Assembly: GCF_000224785.1 (NCBI RefSeq)
Contig: NZ_AGAV01000017.1
Location: forward strand, 1-64,000
Direction of reading: 5' to 3'
DNA length: 64,000 bases
Origin: Lentibacillus jeotgali
GTDB lineage: Bacteria; Bacillota; Bacilli; Bacillales; Amphibacillaceae
The notes under the pieces are model-generated. The model did no database searches and was not told where the DNA came from. It saw nothing but the letters and a program-made list of their open reading frames with translations. The position numbers and the translations under genes are program-made. Below, piece after piece: positions 1 through 8,834 of the stretch (its first letter is position 1; each line of letters opens with the position of its first letter).

Positions 1-98
1 GAATGTGAAGCGAAAGGGTACCATTACTGGAGCTTGTAATTATGTGCCGCTTTTTTGACCTCCGTAATGGAAGGGGATGTTCTGTCTCTCAATAAGTC

Positions 99-122
99 GA
101 TTTTCGGCCGCCGCCGAAAATC
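99..122. repeat. Inverted repeat GATTTTCGGC-CGCC-GCCGAAAATC
   Basis: A perfect 10-base stem with a 4-base loop. Near-identical hairpins occur at 32582-32605 and 62703-62726, so this is a small dispersed hairpin family. Each copy is followed within 7 to 29 bases by TATAAT. No gene ends directly upstream inside the window, so a terminator role here cannot be shown. Confidence 0.5.
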
Positions 123-148
123 CTCGACTATCCAAAACCCTTCTTTCT

Positions 149-243
149 CCTATAATCGAATCTAACCTGTAAAAAGGGGCATGGCATTACAAAAAATTTT
201 TTGTTTTCCATGCCCCTTTTTTGCGTTTCATTTCGATTATAGG
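149..243. terminator. Nested palindrome with terminator-like hairpin before the DUF1659 gene
   Basis: The inner stem AAAAAGGGGCATGG (171-184) pairs with its exact complement at 208-221 and is followed by a T run, as in an intrinsic terminator that could work on both strands. An outer 12-base inverted repeat (CCTATAATCGAA at 149-160, complement at 232-243) encloses it. It lies just before the ribosome site of the following gene, so it could end an upstream transcript or act as a leader structure. Confidence 0.6.
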
Positions 244-263
244 GGTGAAGGGAGGTGAGCAAC

Positions 264-491
264 ATGGCCGAACAGCAAATGGTCAGCTCGCGACTGCGTC
301 TCATCCTGGATGATGGGATAGACGAAATGTCCGGGAAGCAGCTTTTCAAAACGAAAGGCTTCAACAATGTCAAAACACAAGCAACCGCCGATCAGCTTTA
401 TGCGATCGCAACGTCGGTTGTAGGGCTGCAGCAGCGCCCGCTGGTAGATGTGGAACGTAATGACAGCTCCGAAATCACCGCAGGCGCATAA
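264..491 (+). CDS. DUF1659 family small protein
   Basis: A 75-residue protein with the typical DUF1659 pattern: SRLRL near the start, a KTKGFNNVKTQATADQLYA block in the middle and a GLQQRPL segment near the end. The family is common in Bacillaceae and has no established function. The ATG at 264 is preferred over the in-frame GTG at 255 because GGAGGTG at 251-257 lies six bases before the ATG and overlaps the GTG. It is paired with a DUF2922 gene 115 bases downstream, the usual two-gene arrangement. The pairing and family are solid; the role is unknown. Confidence 0.85.
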   Translation: MAEQQMVSSRLRLILDDGIDEMSGKQLFKTKGFNNVKTQATADQLYAIATSVVGLQQRPLVDVERNDSSEITAGA

Positions 492-514
492 GTCATGGGG
501 AAGTTTTTGCAGGT

Positions 515-562
515 GGCAGAACTATAGGGGGGATTCGGGAAACCACGAATCATAGTTCTGCC
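515..562 (+). other. Hairpin between the DUF1659 and DUF2922 genes
   Basis: GGCAGAACTA at 515-524 pairs exactly with TAGTTCTGCC at 553-562, and an inner ATTCG/CGAAT pair extends the structure. There is no T run, so an mRNA processing or stability element between the two cistrons fits better than a terminator. The role is inferred from structure only. Confidence 0.4.
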
Positions 563-606
563 GGGGATCTGAATGTCTTGACTTAGTACGAGGAGGAGGT
601 GACAAA

Positions 607-822
607 ATGAAAAAGCTTGAATTGAAATTTTTGAACGAAGACGGCAAGACCGTCACATATTCATTGGAACAGCCGGTCGAGCCGGCCGATCCAGCAGCCA
701 TTAAAGCTGCAATGGACGACATCATCAATCAGAATGCGTTCACATCATCAGGTGGCGATGTCGTATCCATCAAAGAGGCGCGGATTGTTGAACGGACGGT
801 TGAGGAGATTGAGTTGGTATAG
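607..822 (+). CDS. DUF2922 family small protein
   Basis: A 71-residue protein starting MKKLELKFLNEDGKTVTYSL, with the pattern of the DUF2922 family: a beta strand with 'GKTVTY', a PADPAAIKAAMDDII helix and a C-terminal ARIVERTVEEIEL strand. The start is supported by GAGGAGGTGACAAA just before the ATG. It follows the DUF1659 gene in the same direction and is closed by a strong terminator, so the two probably form one short transcription unit. No biochemical function is known for the family. Confidence 0.85.
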   Translation: MKKLELKFLNEDGKTVTYSLEQPVEPADPAAIKAAMDDIINQNAFTSSGGDVVSIKEARIVERTVEEIELV

Positions 823-833
823 TGAAGGGGCGG

Positions 834-875
834 CATCAAGGGACGCTGAATCATTCAGCGTCCCTTGATGTTTTT
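834..875 (+). terminator. Intrinsic terminator after the DUF2922 gene
   Basis: A perfect 17-base stem (834-850 with 854-870), a 3-base loop and five T residues, 12 bases after the stop codon. Confidence 0.9.
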
Positions 876-890
876 GGAAGGGCGAGCTTT

Positions 891-1164
891 TGACTTGTGC
901 GAGGGCGTGGTCAACTCATGCGGGAGCACTCCGAACTCGTGCGGGAATGGTTCAAACTCGTGCGATGGAAGCAGTAACTTGTGCAGGGTCGCGCCAAACT
1001 TGTGCGAGCGGCGCGTCAACTTGTGCAGGGTCGCGCCAAACTTGAGCGAGACCCGCATCAACTCGTGCGGGAACACTTCAAACTTGTGTGGGAGTGCATC
1101 GAACTAGTGCGAGAGTGCGCCAAACGTGTGCGGGAACGCCCCCAACTCGTGCGGCAGTAGCATG
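891..1164 (+). repeat. 21-base tandem repeat array R1 (TCGTGCG type)
   Basis: About 13 units with a 21-base period, each starting AACTYGTGCRRGA followed by more variable bases. It fills the space between the DUF2922 terminator and the convergent sod gene. The units read with GTGC on the + strand. The period is a multiple of three, so long stop-free frames run through the array, but they lack credible ribosome sites and are not genes. Confidence 0.9.
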
Positions 1165-1196
1165 CTTAAAACGATTATCTTATCTGATCGCGCAAC

Positions 1197-1784
1197 TTAT
1201 TCACTAATCGTACCACATGCGAACCGGTCACCGGCATCGCCCGACGGCTGTGATTTTCCATCATCTTTACCTTGGTGGATGACCAGTGCCCTTCCGCCAT
1301 CGCCAAGCAGTGAATTATCTTGTCCTTTTTCCAATGTTACATCTTCTGCGACATAAGACATTTTTACAGTACCATCTTCGCCAACGGTAATGTTTGGCAT
1401 GTCTCCCGCATGCGGTCCTTCTGATGTATCAAACCCATGCTTGGTATTACCGGGATTGAAGTGTCCGTCTGCCGATTTGAAATCGGGTGCTTCACATGTG
1501 CCTTTTTCATGTATATGGAAACCGTGTGTTCCTTTTGGAATATTTTCTCCGTTAAGGGTTACTTTGACACCTTCCGATACTTGTTCTAACGTGGCAGTGC
1601 CGGCTGATTCACCTTCTCCGCTTTGTAAATCTACTGTAACGGCTTTCTGACTGGCGTTCTCATTTTGGTTGCTTGATCCACCCATGTTATTCTGTTGGTC
1701 TGAATCGGTATTGTTATTTCCGCCGCAAGATGCTAGCGCAAAAGTAACTACCAACAGCACTAGAAGGAATATCCAACGTTTCAT
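1197..1784 (-). CDS. sodC: Superoxide dismutase [Cu-Zn]-like lipoprotein
   Basis: A 195-residue secreted protein. The N-terminus is a lipoprotein signal ending in the lipobox LASC (Cys20), so it should be anchored on the outer face of the membrane, followed by an Asn/Gln/Ser-rich linker. The SOD domain shows HGFHIHE, GHFNPGN, KHGF, HAGDMPN, VIHQGKDD and the GDAGDRFACG tail, so all the histidines and the aspartate expected to bind Cu and Zn appear present, together with both disulfide cysteines. It would convert superoxide to peroxide outside the cell. The start has an AAGGAG site. It is transcribed alone and lies between two repeat arrays. Confidence 0.88.
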   Translation of the reverse strand: MKRWIFLLVLLVVTFALASCGGNNNTDSDQQNNMGGSSNQNENASQKAVTVDLQSGEGESAGTATLEQVSEGVKVTLNGENIPKGTHGFHIHEKGTCEAPDFKSADGHFNPGNTKHGFDTSEGPHAGDMPNITVGEDGTVKMSYVAEDVTLEKGQDNSLLGDGGRALVIHQGKDDGKSQPSGDAGDRFACGTISE

Positions 1785-1940
1785 TCAGATTCTCCTTTCC
1801 CAATTTTCTCACTATCAATTTAACCGGGAAATCTATCTGCTAAACGATTATAGCAACAATTCATCCGAAAATACTATTATGGTTCGAATGTCCTCCCTGG
1901 TCAGAGTACGGGGGCTTTTTATGTCCCGGGAATAGCTCCT

Positions 1941-2180
1941 AATCGTGCTAGAACGTGTCCAACTCGTGTGGGAGCAGTACAAGCTTGTGCGACAACATCT
2001 TAAACTTGTGCAGGAGTGGCTCCAACTTGTGCGAGAGCAGCCAAAACCTGTGAGAGAACAGCTCCAGCTCGTGCGGAAATGGCCACAACTTGTGCGAGAG
2101 CACCCCAATTCTGTGCCAGAGCAGCCTTAACCTGTGCGAGAACACCCAAAACTTGTGCAAGCGCAGTCCCAATCGTACAA
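1941..2180 (+). repeat. 21-base tandem repeat array R2 (TCGTGCG type)
   Basis: About 11 units of 21 bases, GTGC on the + strand, between the 5' end of sod and the 3' end of the LysR gene, both on the minus strand. Degenerate units reach almost to the LysR stop codon at 2198. The 100 bases between the sod start and the array hold nothing recognisable apart from the expected sod promoter area. Confidence 0.85.
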
Positions 2181-2197
2181 CACGCACCACGCGCACC

Positions 2198-3082
2198 TCA
2201 AACCCGATAGCTCTCCGACATCTCAATAAACTCTCTCACCGCATATGGCATATATTTATCTTTATTCCAGACCATGCCGAGCTCCAAATTAATGACAGGC
2301 TGGGCGAAAGGGATCGCTGTTAGCTGATCATTATCAATATTGCTGCTGATGCGGCTTGGCAGCAGGGTGCTTCCCAGTTTGGCTTCAACCATTTCAATCA
2401 TAAAATCTTTCTGCGAGCTTTCGCAGACGACTTTCGGGTCAAATCCGTAATAGGCGCAGGCCTCCATAATCCGGTCATGCAGTGAAAAATCATGGCGGTA
2501 TAAAATAAGCGGTTCGTGTTTGATAGCGTCAAATGTAATTGTCGTCTCACCAGCGAGCGGGTTGTTTTTATGTACCATAAGCACCAGAGGATCTTTTAAT
2601 AGTTGAATCGTTGCAAGGTTTTCCTCCCTTGCCGGGGTGTTGCAGATCAGCCCGATGTCAAGTTCGCCATCACTGACGCCCTGTCTGATGGCGTTCGAGC
2701 CGACTTCAGTCAGTAACAGATCAATCGATGGATAAGTTTCTTTGTAGCGGCTGATATATGGTGCGAAAAACGCAGCGCCGATGATCGGGGGGATGCCGAT
2801 TTTGATTTCGCCTTTCTTTAAATCAATCACATCATCCATTTCAGATGTGAGATTTTCAAATGAATCGAGGACTTTTCGCACGCTGACTAAAAAAGCTTCT
2901 CCCGCATCGGTCAATTTCAGCTGATGCGCGCTGCGGTCAAACAGCGGTGCACCCAATTCAGTCTCAAGGTTTTTGATCGTTTTGCTCAGCGATGGCTGCG
3001 AAATATGAAGCGTTTCAGCCGCCCGTGTGACATTCGATTGCCGTGCAACTTCTGCAAAACAAGTCAATTGCCTGATGTCCAT
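2198..3082 (-). CDS. LysR-family regulator, probably of glycolate use
   Basis: A 294-residue LysR-type regulator. The N-terminal winged helix-turn-helix is clear (MDIRQLTCFAEVARQSNVT, then SQPSLSKTIKNLETELG and LFDRS), followed by a two-lobed effector-binding domain from about residue 90. It is divergent from malate synthase G with 148 bases between the starts, the classical arrangement for a LysR activator of its neighbour. Glycolate or glyoxylate as coinducer is inference from context; E. coli uses a GntR-type regulator (GlcC) for this job. The ATG at 3082 is preceded by a weak GGGCGG site. Confidence 0.85.
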   Translation of the reverse strand: MDIRQLTCFAEVARQSNVTRAAETLHISQPSLSKTIKNLETELGAPLFDRSAHQLKLTDAGEAFLVSVRKVLDSFENLTSEMDDVIDLKKGEIKIGIPPIIGAAFFAPYISRYKETYPSIDLLLTEVGSNAIRQGVSDGELDIGLICNTPAREENLATIQLLKDPLVLMVHKNNPLAGETTITFDAIKHEPLILYRHDFSLHDRIMEACAYYGFDPKVVCESSQKDFMIEMVEAKLGSTLLPSRISSNIDNDQLTAIPFAQPVINLELGMVWNKDKYMPYAVREFIEMSESYRV

Positions 3083-3230
3083 ATGAATCGCCGCCCTTCA
3101 TATATCAATGGTTAAGCCTATTATACGTCAAGGTATAGCTAAAAGGAATAGTGTTCATGCAAAACATGTATTTTAGTTTTTGCCCGGGCCGTATTAAAAT
3201 AAAGAAAAGCACAAAGGGGAGGAATCAGGG
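3083..3230. promoter_or_regulatory. Divergent promoter region lysR/glcB
   Basis: 148 bases between divergent starts, AT-rich. A short inverted motif CATGCAAAACATG lies at about 3156. LysR proteins usually bind such intergenic spaces, so the operator should be here. No consensus -35/-10 pair stands out. The glcB ribosome site is AAGGGGAGGAATC. Confidence 0.4.
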
Positions 3231-5414
3231 ATGACAGACTATATCAAATCGGGCAATCTGCAAGTCGCTAAAGAGCTTTATGATTTTGTCAATTCGGAGG
3301 CGTTGCCGGGAACTGGGCTGGACGAAGCAACATTCTGGCAGGACCTCGAAAAGCTTGTCGCTGACCTGACACCGAAAAATAAAGCAGTACTGGATGAACG
3401 GGAATCCATGCAAAAACAGATTGATACATGGCACAAGCTGAACAATGCATTTGATTTGGATACGTATAAAACATTCCTTGAAGATATCGGTTATTTAGAG
3501 CCTGAGGTGGACGATTTCAAGATTACAACTGAAAATGTTGATGAGGTCATCACCAGGCAGGCGGGGCCGCAGCTTGTTGTGCCGGTCGACAATGCGCGCT
3601 ATGCCCTGAACGCTGCCAACGCGCGCTGGGGTTCACTTTATGATGCATTGTATGGTACCGATGTAATCAGTGAAGAGGACGGTGCTGAGAAGTCTGGTCC
3701 GTACAATCCTGTCCGCGGCGAAAAAGTGATCGCATTCGCCAAACGCTTCCTTGATGAGCATACACCACTTGAGAATGCCTCACATAAAGACGCCATCACG
3801 TATACGGTCAATGATGGCAAACTCAGCGTGACACTTGAAAGCGGCCAGACGACCATTCTTAAAGATGGGGAGCAATTTGCAGGCTATCAGGGCTCCGCTG
3901 AGAAACCTGATGCGATTTTGCTTGAGAACAACGGCATGCACATTGAGATACAGGTTGATTCGGATCATCCGATTGGCAAAACGGATCCAGCCGGTGTTAA
4001 AGATGTTTTTCTGGAGTCGGCCACAACAAGCATTATGGATTGCGAAGACTCGGTCGCTGCAGTTGACGCTGAAGATAAGACGCTCATTTACCGAAACTGG
4101 CTCGGTCTGAACCGTGGCGATCTGACAACGACCTTTTCGAAAAACGACAAAGACGTCACACGTCAATTGAATCCTGACCGTACGTATACGGCTCCGAATG
4201 GCGGCGAGATCAGTCTGAACGGCCGTGTGCTCATGTTCGTGCGTAATGTCGGTCACCTGATGACGAACAGCGCGATTCTCGATGAAAATGGCGACGACGT
4301 GTTCGAGGGTATTATGGATGGTGTGTTTACGAGCCTGATGGCAAAGCACAGTCTGCTCGGCAACGGCCCGTATCAAAATTCCGAGACCGGCTCTGTTTAC
4401 ATTGTGAAGCCAAAAATGCACGGATCAAAAGAAGCAGCGCTTGCCAATGAACTATTTGCACGTGTAGAGGATATGCTCGACATGAAGCGCAACACGCTGA
4501 AGATCGGTTTGATGGATGAAGAGCGCCGCACGACCTTGAACCTGAAAAATTGCATTCATGAGGTGTGCGAACGCGTCGTATTCATCAACACCGGATTTCT
4601 TGATCGCACGGGTGATGAAATCCATACCTCTATGGAGGCAGGCCCAATGATCAAGAAAGGCGACATGAAAGCATCAACCTGGTTGAACGGCTATGAGAAA
4701 AATAATGTCGCGGTCGGTCTTGGTGCCGGTTTGAAGGGGAGAGCGCAAATCGGCAAAGGCATGTGGGCAATGCCTGACTTAATGGCGGCTATGCTTGAGC
4801 AAAAAATCGGCCATTTGAAAGCAGGCGGGAACACAGCATGGGTGCCATCACCAACGGCAGCAACCCTGCATGCGCTGCACTACCATCAGGTGGATTTGAA
4901 AGAAGTCCAGGCGGAAATTGAGGAAAATCTGCAGGACTACCGTGATGATATATTGCAGCTTCCTGTTGCGGTCGATAAGAATTGGTCAGCTGACGAAATT
5001 CAGGAGGAAATGGACAACAGCTGCCAGACACTGCTCGGCTATGTTGTGCGCTGGGTTGAGCAGGGCGTCGGTTGTTCAAAAGTCCCTGACATTAATGACG
5101 TTGCACTGATGGAAGATCGCGCGACATTACGCATCTCCAGCCAGATGCTTGCCAACTGGCTTTATCATGACATCTGCACCAAGGAGCAGATGATGGACAC
5201 ATTGAAGCGGATGGCCAAAGTGGTTGACAGGCAAAACGCAGGCGATGCTGCGTACCGTCCTATGGCGAACAATTTTGATGACTCTGTTGCGTTCCAGGCC
5301 GCATGTGATCTGGTGTTTAAAGGCCATGAGCAGCCAAGCGGTTATACAGAGCCAATTTTGCATAAGCGCCGGCTGGAAGCGAAGGAGAAGGAAGCAGTGA
5401 ATACGGCGAAATAA
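3231..5414 (+). CDS. glcB: Malate synthase G
   Basis: A 727-residue monomeric malate synthase of the G type (E. coli GlcB is about 723 residues). It condenses glyoxylate and acetyl-CoA to malate in the cytoplasm. Family landmarks: [73 protein letters not shown] and the active-site region [12 protein letters not shown] with its aspartate. Together with the glycolate oxidase genes downstream it completes glycolate to glyoxylate to malate. It is transcribed alone, with a good terminator, and is probably controlled by the divergent LysR protein. Confidence 0.97.
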   Translation: MTDYIKSGNLQVAKELYDFVNSEALPGTGLDEATFWQDLEKLVADLTPKNKAVLDERESMQKQIDTWHKLNNAFDLDTYKTFLEDIGYLEPEVDDFKITTENVDEVITRQAGPQLVVPVDNARYALNAANARWGSLYDALYGTDVISEEDGAEKSGPYNPVRGEKVIAFAKRFLDEHTPLENASHKDAITYTVNDGKLSVTLESGQTTILKDGEQFAGYQGSAEKPDAILLENNGMHIEIQVDSDHPIGKTDPAGVKDVFLESATTSIMDCEDSVAAVDAEDKTLIYRNWLGLNRGDLTTTFSKNDKDVTRQLNPDRTYTAPNGGEISLNGRVLMFVRNVGHLMTNSAILDENGDDVFEGIMDGVFTSLMAKHSLLGNGPYQNSETGSVYIVKPKMHGSKEAALANELFARVEDMLDMKRNTLKIGLMDEERRTTLNLKNCIHEVCERVVFINTGFLDRTGDEIHTSMEAGPMIKKGDMKASTWLNGYEKNNVAVGLGAGLKGRAQIGKGMWAMPDLMAAMLEQKIGHLKAGGNTAWVPSPTAATLHALHYHQVDLKEVQAEIEENLQDYRDDILQLPVAVDKNWSADEIQEEMDNSCQTLLGYVVRWVEQGVGCSKVPDINDVALMEDRATLRISSQMLANWLYHDICTKEQMMDTLKRMAKVVDRQNAGDAAYRPMANNFDDSVAFQAACDLVFKGHEQPSGYTEPILHKRRLEAKEKEAVNTAK

Positions 5415-5419
5415 ATGTT

Positions 5420-5473
5420 AGCAGGAAAATGAGAGGCGATTATGAGGGGCCTCTCAATTTCCTGCTGTTTTTT
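5420..5473 (+). terminator. Intrinsic terminator after glcB
   Basis: A 17-base stem with one mismatch (5420-5436 with 5450-5466), a 13-base loop, then G and six T. Confidence 0.85.
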
Positions 5474-5540
5474 GTGGGGTGATTGAGGTGCTCGGGCCGA
5501 GCGGGCAGTCGATCAAGTGGGGCCTTGACGAGGACTTCTC

Positions 5541-5747
5541 GGATTTCGCGCGAGGACGGCATGAAATCGCGCGGTGTCCATGGTTTTTCGCGCGGCGATG
5601 GCATGAAATCGCGCGACGCCCCCGAATTTCGCGCGAGGATGGCATGAAATCGCGCGACGTCGCCGAATTTCGCGCGAGGATGGCATGAAATCGCGCGACG
5701 CCCCCGAATTTCGCGCGAGGACGGCATGAAATCGCGCGACACAGCTC
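5541..5747 (+). repeat. 21-base repeat array T1 (TCGCGCG type)
   Basis: Tandem units of 21 bases in alternating pairs (period 42), with core TCGCGCGA and flanks such as GAATTTCGCGCGAGGATGG and CATGAAATCGCGCGACG. It runs straight into array R3 without loss of phase, which shows that the TCGCGCG and TCGTGCG units belong to one repeat superfamily. T2 at 10656 carries the reverse complement of the same unit. Confidence 0.88.
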
Positions 5748-5897
5748 AAACTCGTGCGACAGCAGCTCAAACTTGTGCGGAAGCAGCGCCAACTCGTGCG
5801 ACAAGATCATTAACTTGTGCGGGAGCAGCTCAAACTTGTGCAACAACAGCACCAACTTGTGCAAGAACAGCTCAAACTCGTGCAACAGCACCACAAC
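5748..5897 (+). repeat. 21-base tandem repeat array R3 (TCGTGCG type)
   Basis: Seven units of about 21 bases, in phase with T1, downstream of glcB. The next 180 bases up to glcE hold the glcE promoter area. Confidence 0.88.
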
Positions 5898-5977
5898 AAG
5901 CCACACCCGCCGCATTTGTCGAACAAAGGCGCAGAAACTCGTACCCTGTCAATTTTTGCATAATTAAAAAAATAACA

Positions 5978-6006
5978 TTGACTTTCCTATATGACACTGG
6001 TTAACT
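5978..6006 (+). promoter_or_regulatory. Candidate sigma-A promoter for glcEFD
   Basis: TTGACT, a 17-base spacer, then TTAACT, about 75 bases before glcE. The -35 is good and the -10 is weak, which would suit an activated promoter. Confidence 0.4.
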
Positions 6007-6080
6007 ATAGACAACATCACACATCCAAAGCGATCATGATAACAAAATTTGACGTTTACTAAGGAAAGGGGGATTCCCAT

Positions 6081-7394
6081 ATGAGCACATCAATAATCGA
6101 AGCGGTTGTGCCGAAAGACCAAATCAAACAGAACGAATCAGACCATCCGTTGGGGAATGGTGCCCGGCAGACAATCGAAGCCCGTTCCGAAGACGATATA
6201 GCGAATGTGCTTCGATACGCGAACGATCACAATCGAACTGTAAACATCATATCCGGCGGTACGAAGCGGGGTTATGGTGGGACGATAAAAGAGGCGGACA
6301 TTTTACTGTCGCTCGCGCACTACAAAGGGATTGTCGAGCATTCGGTCGGTGACTTGACGCTGACCGTCAGACCTGGAACGACCATAAAGGAAATTTCCGA
6401 TCAATTGGCGGAAAGTGGGCAGTGTTTGGCGCTTGATCCGTCGTGGCCGGAGCTGGCGACGATTGGTGGCGTTATTTCCGCAAATGAAAGCGGTCCCAAA
6501 AGGCTGCTTTACGGATCAGCGAGGGACCACGTCATTGGCACGCGGATTGTTTACGCGGATGGTCGTGTCATCCGTACGGGCGGCAAAGTGGTAAAAAACG
6601 TGGCGGGTTATGACATGAACAAACTGTTTATCGGTGCGATGGGGACACTGGGCGTCATCAGTGAAATCACGCTTAAATTGCGGCCGCTCCCGAAATATGA
6701 GGCCCTGTCACTGCTGCATTTCCCAGATGGCTATGAGCAGGCTATTCACGACTTTGCAAAACGTATCCTGGACTCGATGATGGAACCGGTATCGCTTGAA
6801 GTACTAACACCAGCAATGGCAGAAAAATTAACCGGTAAACGGCTTGATACGTTGGCAATTGCGTTTGAAGATCAGGAAAAAGCTGTCATTCAGCAGGAAA
6901 AATGGGTGACGGAGCACTTGCCACCGGATGTCGAGCAAACAGTCTTGCATGAACAGGAAGCAGTCGAATGGTGGGAGGCGTTCCGGCGTCAAGGCCCGAA
7001 CGGTCATAACGATGGCGCAGACGACCCCAAAACACAGGCCGCATTGAAGATCGGCAGTCTGCCTTCAGACGTACCCGGCAATTTGAAAAAGGCAGAAGAA
7101 CTTGCTGAAACTCATCATGTTTCCGTGGAAGCACATGGCGGCGCCGGGCACGGGATTTCGCGCGTCTATATCAACGGATACGCAGAGGATGTTATCACCC
7201 TCATAAAAGCGCTAAGGTCAGAAGCAGAAAAGAAGCATGGGTACGTTGTTTGCACTCATTTACCTTTCGCGCTGAGGGAAGAAGCTGATGTGTGGGGCGA
7301 AAAGCCTGCTTATTTTCCATTATTAGATGGCGTTAAACGGGCGAATGATCCGAAAAAACGTTTAAACCGGCAGCGGTTTGTAGGAGGGATTTAA
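6081..7394 (+). CDS. glcE: Glycolate oxidase FAD-binding subunit GlcE-like
   Basis: A 437-residue FAD-binding oxidoreductase of the PCMH type. Visible FAD-domain motifs: NIISGGTKRGYG, LTVRPGTTIKEI, LATIGGVISANESGPKRLLYG and GGKVVKNVAGYDMNKLFIG, followed by LGVISEITLKLRPLP. It should form the membrane-associated glycolate oxidase with GlcF and GlcD, oxidising glycolate to glyoxylate and passing electrons to the quinone pool. It is the first gene of an operon in the order E-F-D, where E. coli has D-E-F. The start has AAGGAAAGGGGG upstream. It is somewhat longer than the E. coli subunit (about 350). Confidence 0.9.
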   Translation: MSTSIIEAVVPKDQIKQNESDHPLGNGARQTIEARSEDDIANVLRYANDHNRTVNIISGGTKRGYGGTIKEADILLSLAHYKGIVEHSVGDLTLTVRPGTTIKEISDQLAESGQCLALDPSWPELATIGGVISANESGPKRLLYGSARDHVIGTRIVYADGRVIRTGGKVVKNVAGYDMNKLFIGAMGTLGVISEITLKLRPLPKYEALSLLHFPDGYEQAIHDFAKRILDSMMEPVSLEVLTPAMAEKLTGKRLDTLAIAFEDQEKAVIQQEKWVTEHLPPDVEQTVLHEQEAVEWWEAFRRQGPNGHNDGADDPKTQAALKIGSLPSDVPGNLKKAEELAETHHVSVEAHGGAGHGISRVYINGYAEDVITLIKALRSEAEKKHGYVVCTHLPFALREEADVWGEKPAYFPLLDGVKRANDPKKRLNRQRFVGGI

Positions 7395-8807
7395 ATGAGC
7401 ATTGGTTTAGTCAACATGCTGAGTGGCGGCAAGTCTAATAGTGAAGCTGCCGCTGTTGCTACGAAAGAAAATAAAATGGATCCGGCATGCCAGTCGAATC
7501 CGCTTGGCAACTACATCTGGGATGATGTACCGGATGCGACGAAATGGGCTGACTGTGTTCACTGCGGCATGTGTCTGGAAGCATGCCCGACGTATCAGGA
7601 AACGGGTGAGGAACAGAATTCACCACGGGGTCGGGTTTACTTAATTAAATCGGTAGCAGAAGGCAAAATCAGTCTTGATGAGGCGTTTGCCGACCCAGTT
7701 TATAATTGCCTCGACTGCCGTGCCTGTGAAACCGCCTGTCCAGCAAACGTCCAGGTCGGCGGTCTGATTGAAGAAGCGCGCGGGCAAATCAATCAGTCAA
7801 TGCCGTTGTCAGGGATCTCCGGTACATTTAAAAAGACGGTTTTGAACCAATTTTTCCCGAATAAGAAGCGGATGGAAAAACTGGGCGGTCTGATGCGGTT
7901 TTATCAGCAGAGCGGTCTGCAAAAGGTGGCTCGGAAAACAGGTGTCCTCAATGTAATGCCGGATCACTTAAAAGATATGGAAGCCACACTTCCGAAAGCA
8001 GGAAAGCCGATTTTGGGCAGGTATCCTGAAGTCATTCCGGCAGAGGGTGAGACAAAAGGGCGCGTTGCTATCCTGACGGGCTGCATCATGGACATTATGT
8101 TTAATGACGTGAACAAATCGACTGTCCGCGTGTTAACGCACAATGGATTTGAGGTGGGGCTGCCGCCTGATCAGGGCTGCTGCGGGGCGCTTCACATTCA
8201 CGCCGGTGAGCGGGATTCGGGGAAAGAACTTGCCAGGAAGAATATTGAGGCGTTCAAAGACTACGATAAAATTCTCGTGAACGCGGCAGGCTGCGGCTGT
8301 GCGCTTCAGGAATATGATGAACTATTCCGGAATGATCCGGAGATGCTGCCGCTCGCTGAGGAATTTTCCGAGAAGGTTGAGGATATCACCAAGTTTCTGT
8401 ACGACAATGATTTCAAACGGCCTCACTCTGAAGTTGATACAACCGTGACGTACCATGATGCGTGTCATCTGGCGCACGGCCAGGGTGTTCGATCTGAACC
8501 GCGGCAAATTTTAAATGACATTCCGGGCGTTGAGGTGGTTGACTTGCCTGATGCGGACCGGTGCTGCGGCAGTGCGGGCATCTATAATCTGACCCATCCC
8601 GAGATGGCCGGAAAGCTGCTTGACCGCAAAATAGATGACATACCGGATAACATTAATATGATTTCGATGGGCAACCCCGGCTGTATGCTGCAGATTGCGA
8701 TGGGTGTGCAAAAATACGGCCGAAAAGAAAAAGTCGTTCATACCATTCAGCTCCTTGATTGGGCCTATGAGAAAGATAAGCAGAAAATGCATGAATACGA
8801 ATTATAG
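7395..8807 (+). CDS. glcF: Glycolate oxidase iron-sulfur subunit
   Basis: A 470-residue (Fe-S)-binding protein. Two ferredoxin-type [4Fe-4S] motifs are near the N-terminus (CVHCGMCLEACPTY and CLDCRACETACP), followed by two cysteine-rich CCG domains (GCCGALHIHAGE and DRCCGSAGIYNL), the standard plan for GlcF and related electron-transfer subunits. The start codon follows the glcE stop codon without a gap and a TAGGAGGG site lies inside the end of glcE, so the two are translationally coupled. It carries electrons from the flavin subunits. Confidence 0.95.
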   Translation: MSIGLVNMLSGGKSNSEAAAVATKENKMDPACQSNPLGNYIWDDVPDATKWADCVHCGMCLEACPTYQETGEEQNSPRGRVYLIKSVAEGKISLDEAFADPVYNCLDCRACETACPANVQVGGLIEEARGQINQSMPLSGISGTFKKTVLNQFFPNKKRMEKLGGLMRFYQQSGLQKVARKTGVLNVMPDHLKDMEATLPKAGKPILGRYPEVIPAEGETKGRVAILTGCIMDIMFNDVNKSTVRVLTHNGFEVGLPPDQGCCGALHIHAGERDSGKELARKNIEAFKDYDKILVNAAGCGCALQEYDELFRNDPEMLPLAEEFSEKVEDITKFLYDNDFKRPHSEVDTTVTYHDACHLAHGQGVRSEPRQILNDIPGVEVVDLPDADRCCGSAGIYNLTHPEMAGKLLDRKIDDIPDNINMISMGNPGCMLQIAMGVQKYGRKEKVVHTIQLLDWAYEKDKQKMHEYEL

Positions 8808-8834
8808 GAAACATACAGAAAGCGGGTGACAAGG

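Noticed and set aside
3780-4421. Minus-strand frame of 213 codons opposite malate synthase G
   Set aside because: It is the shadow of a clear, full-length glcB gene and resembles no protein family.
5454-5915. Minus-strand frame of 153 codons over T1 and R3
   Set aside because: It lies entirely in tandem repeats and reads through both repeat types; no start signal.
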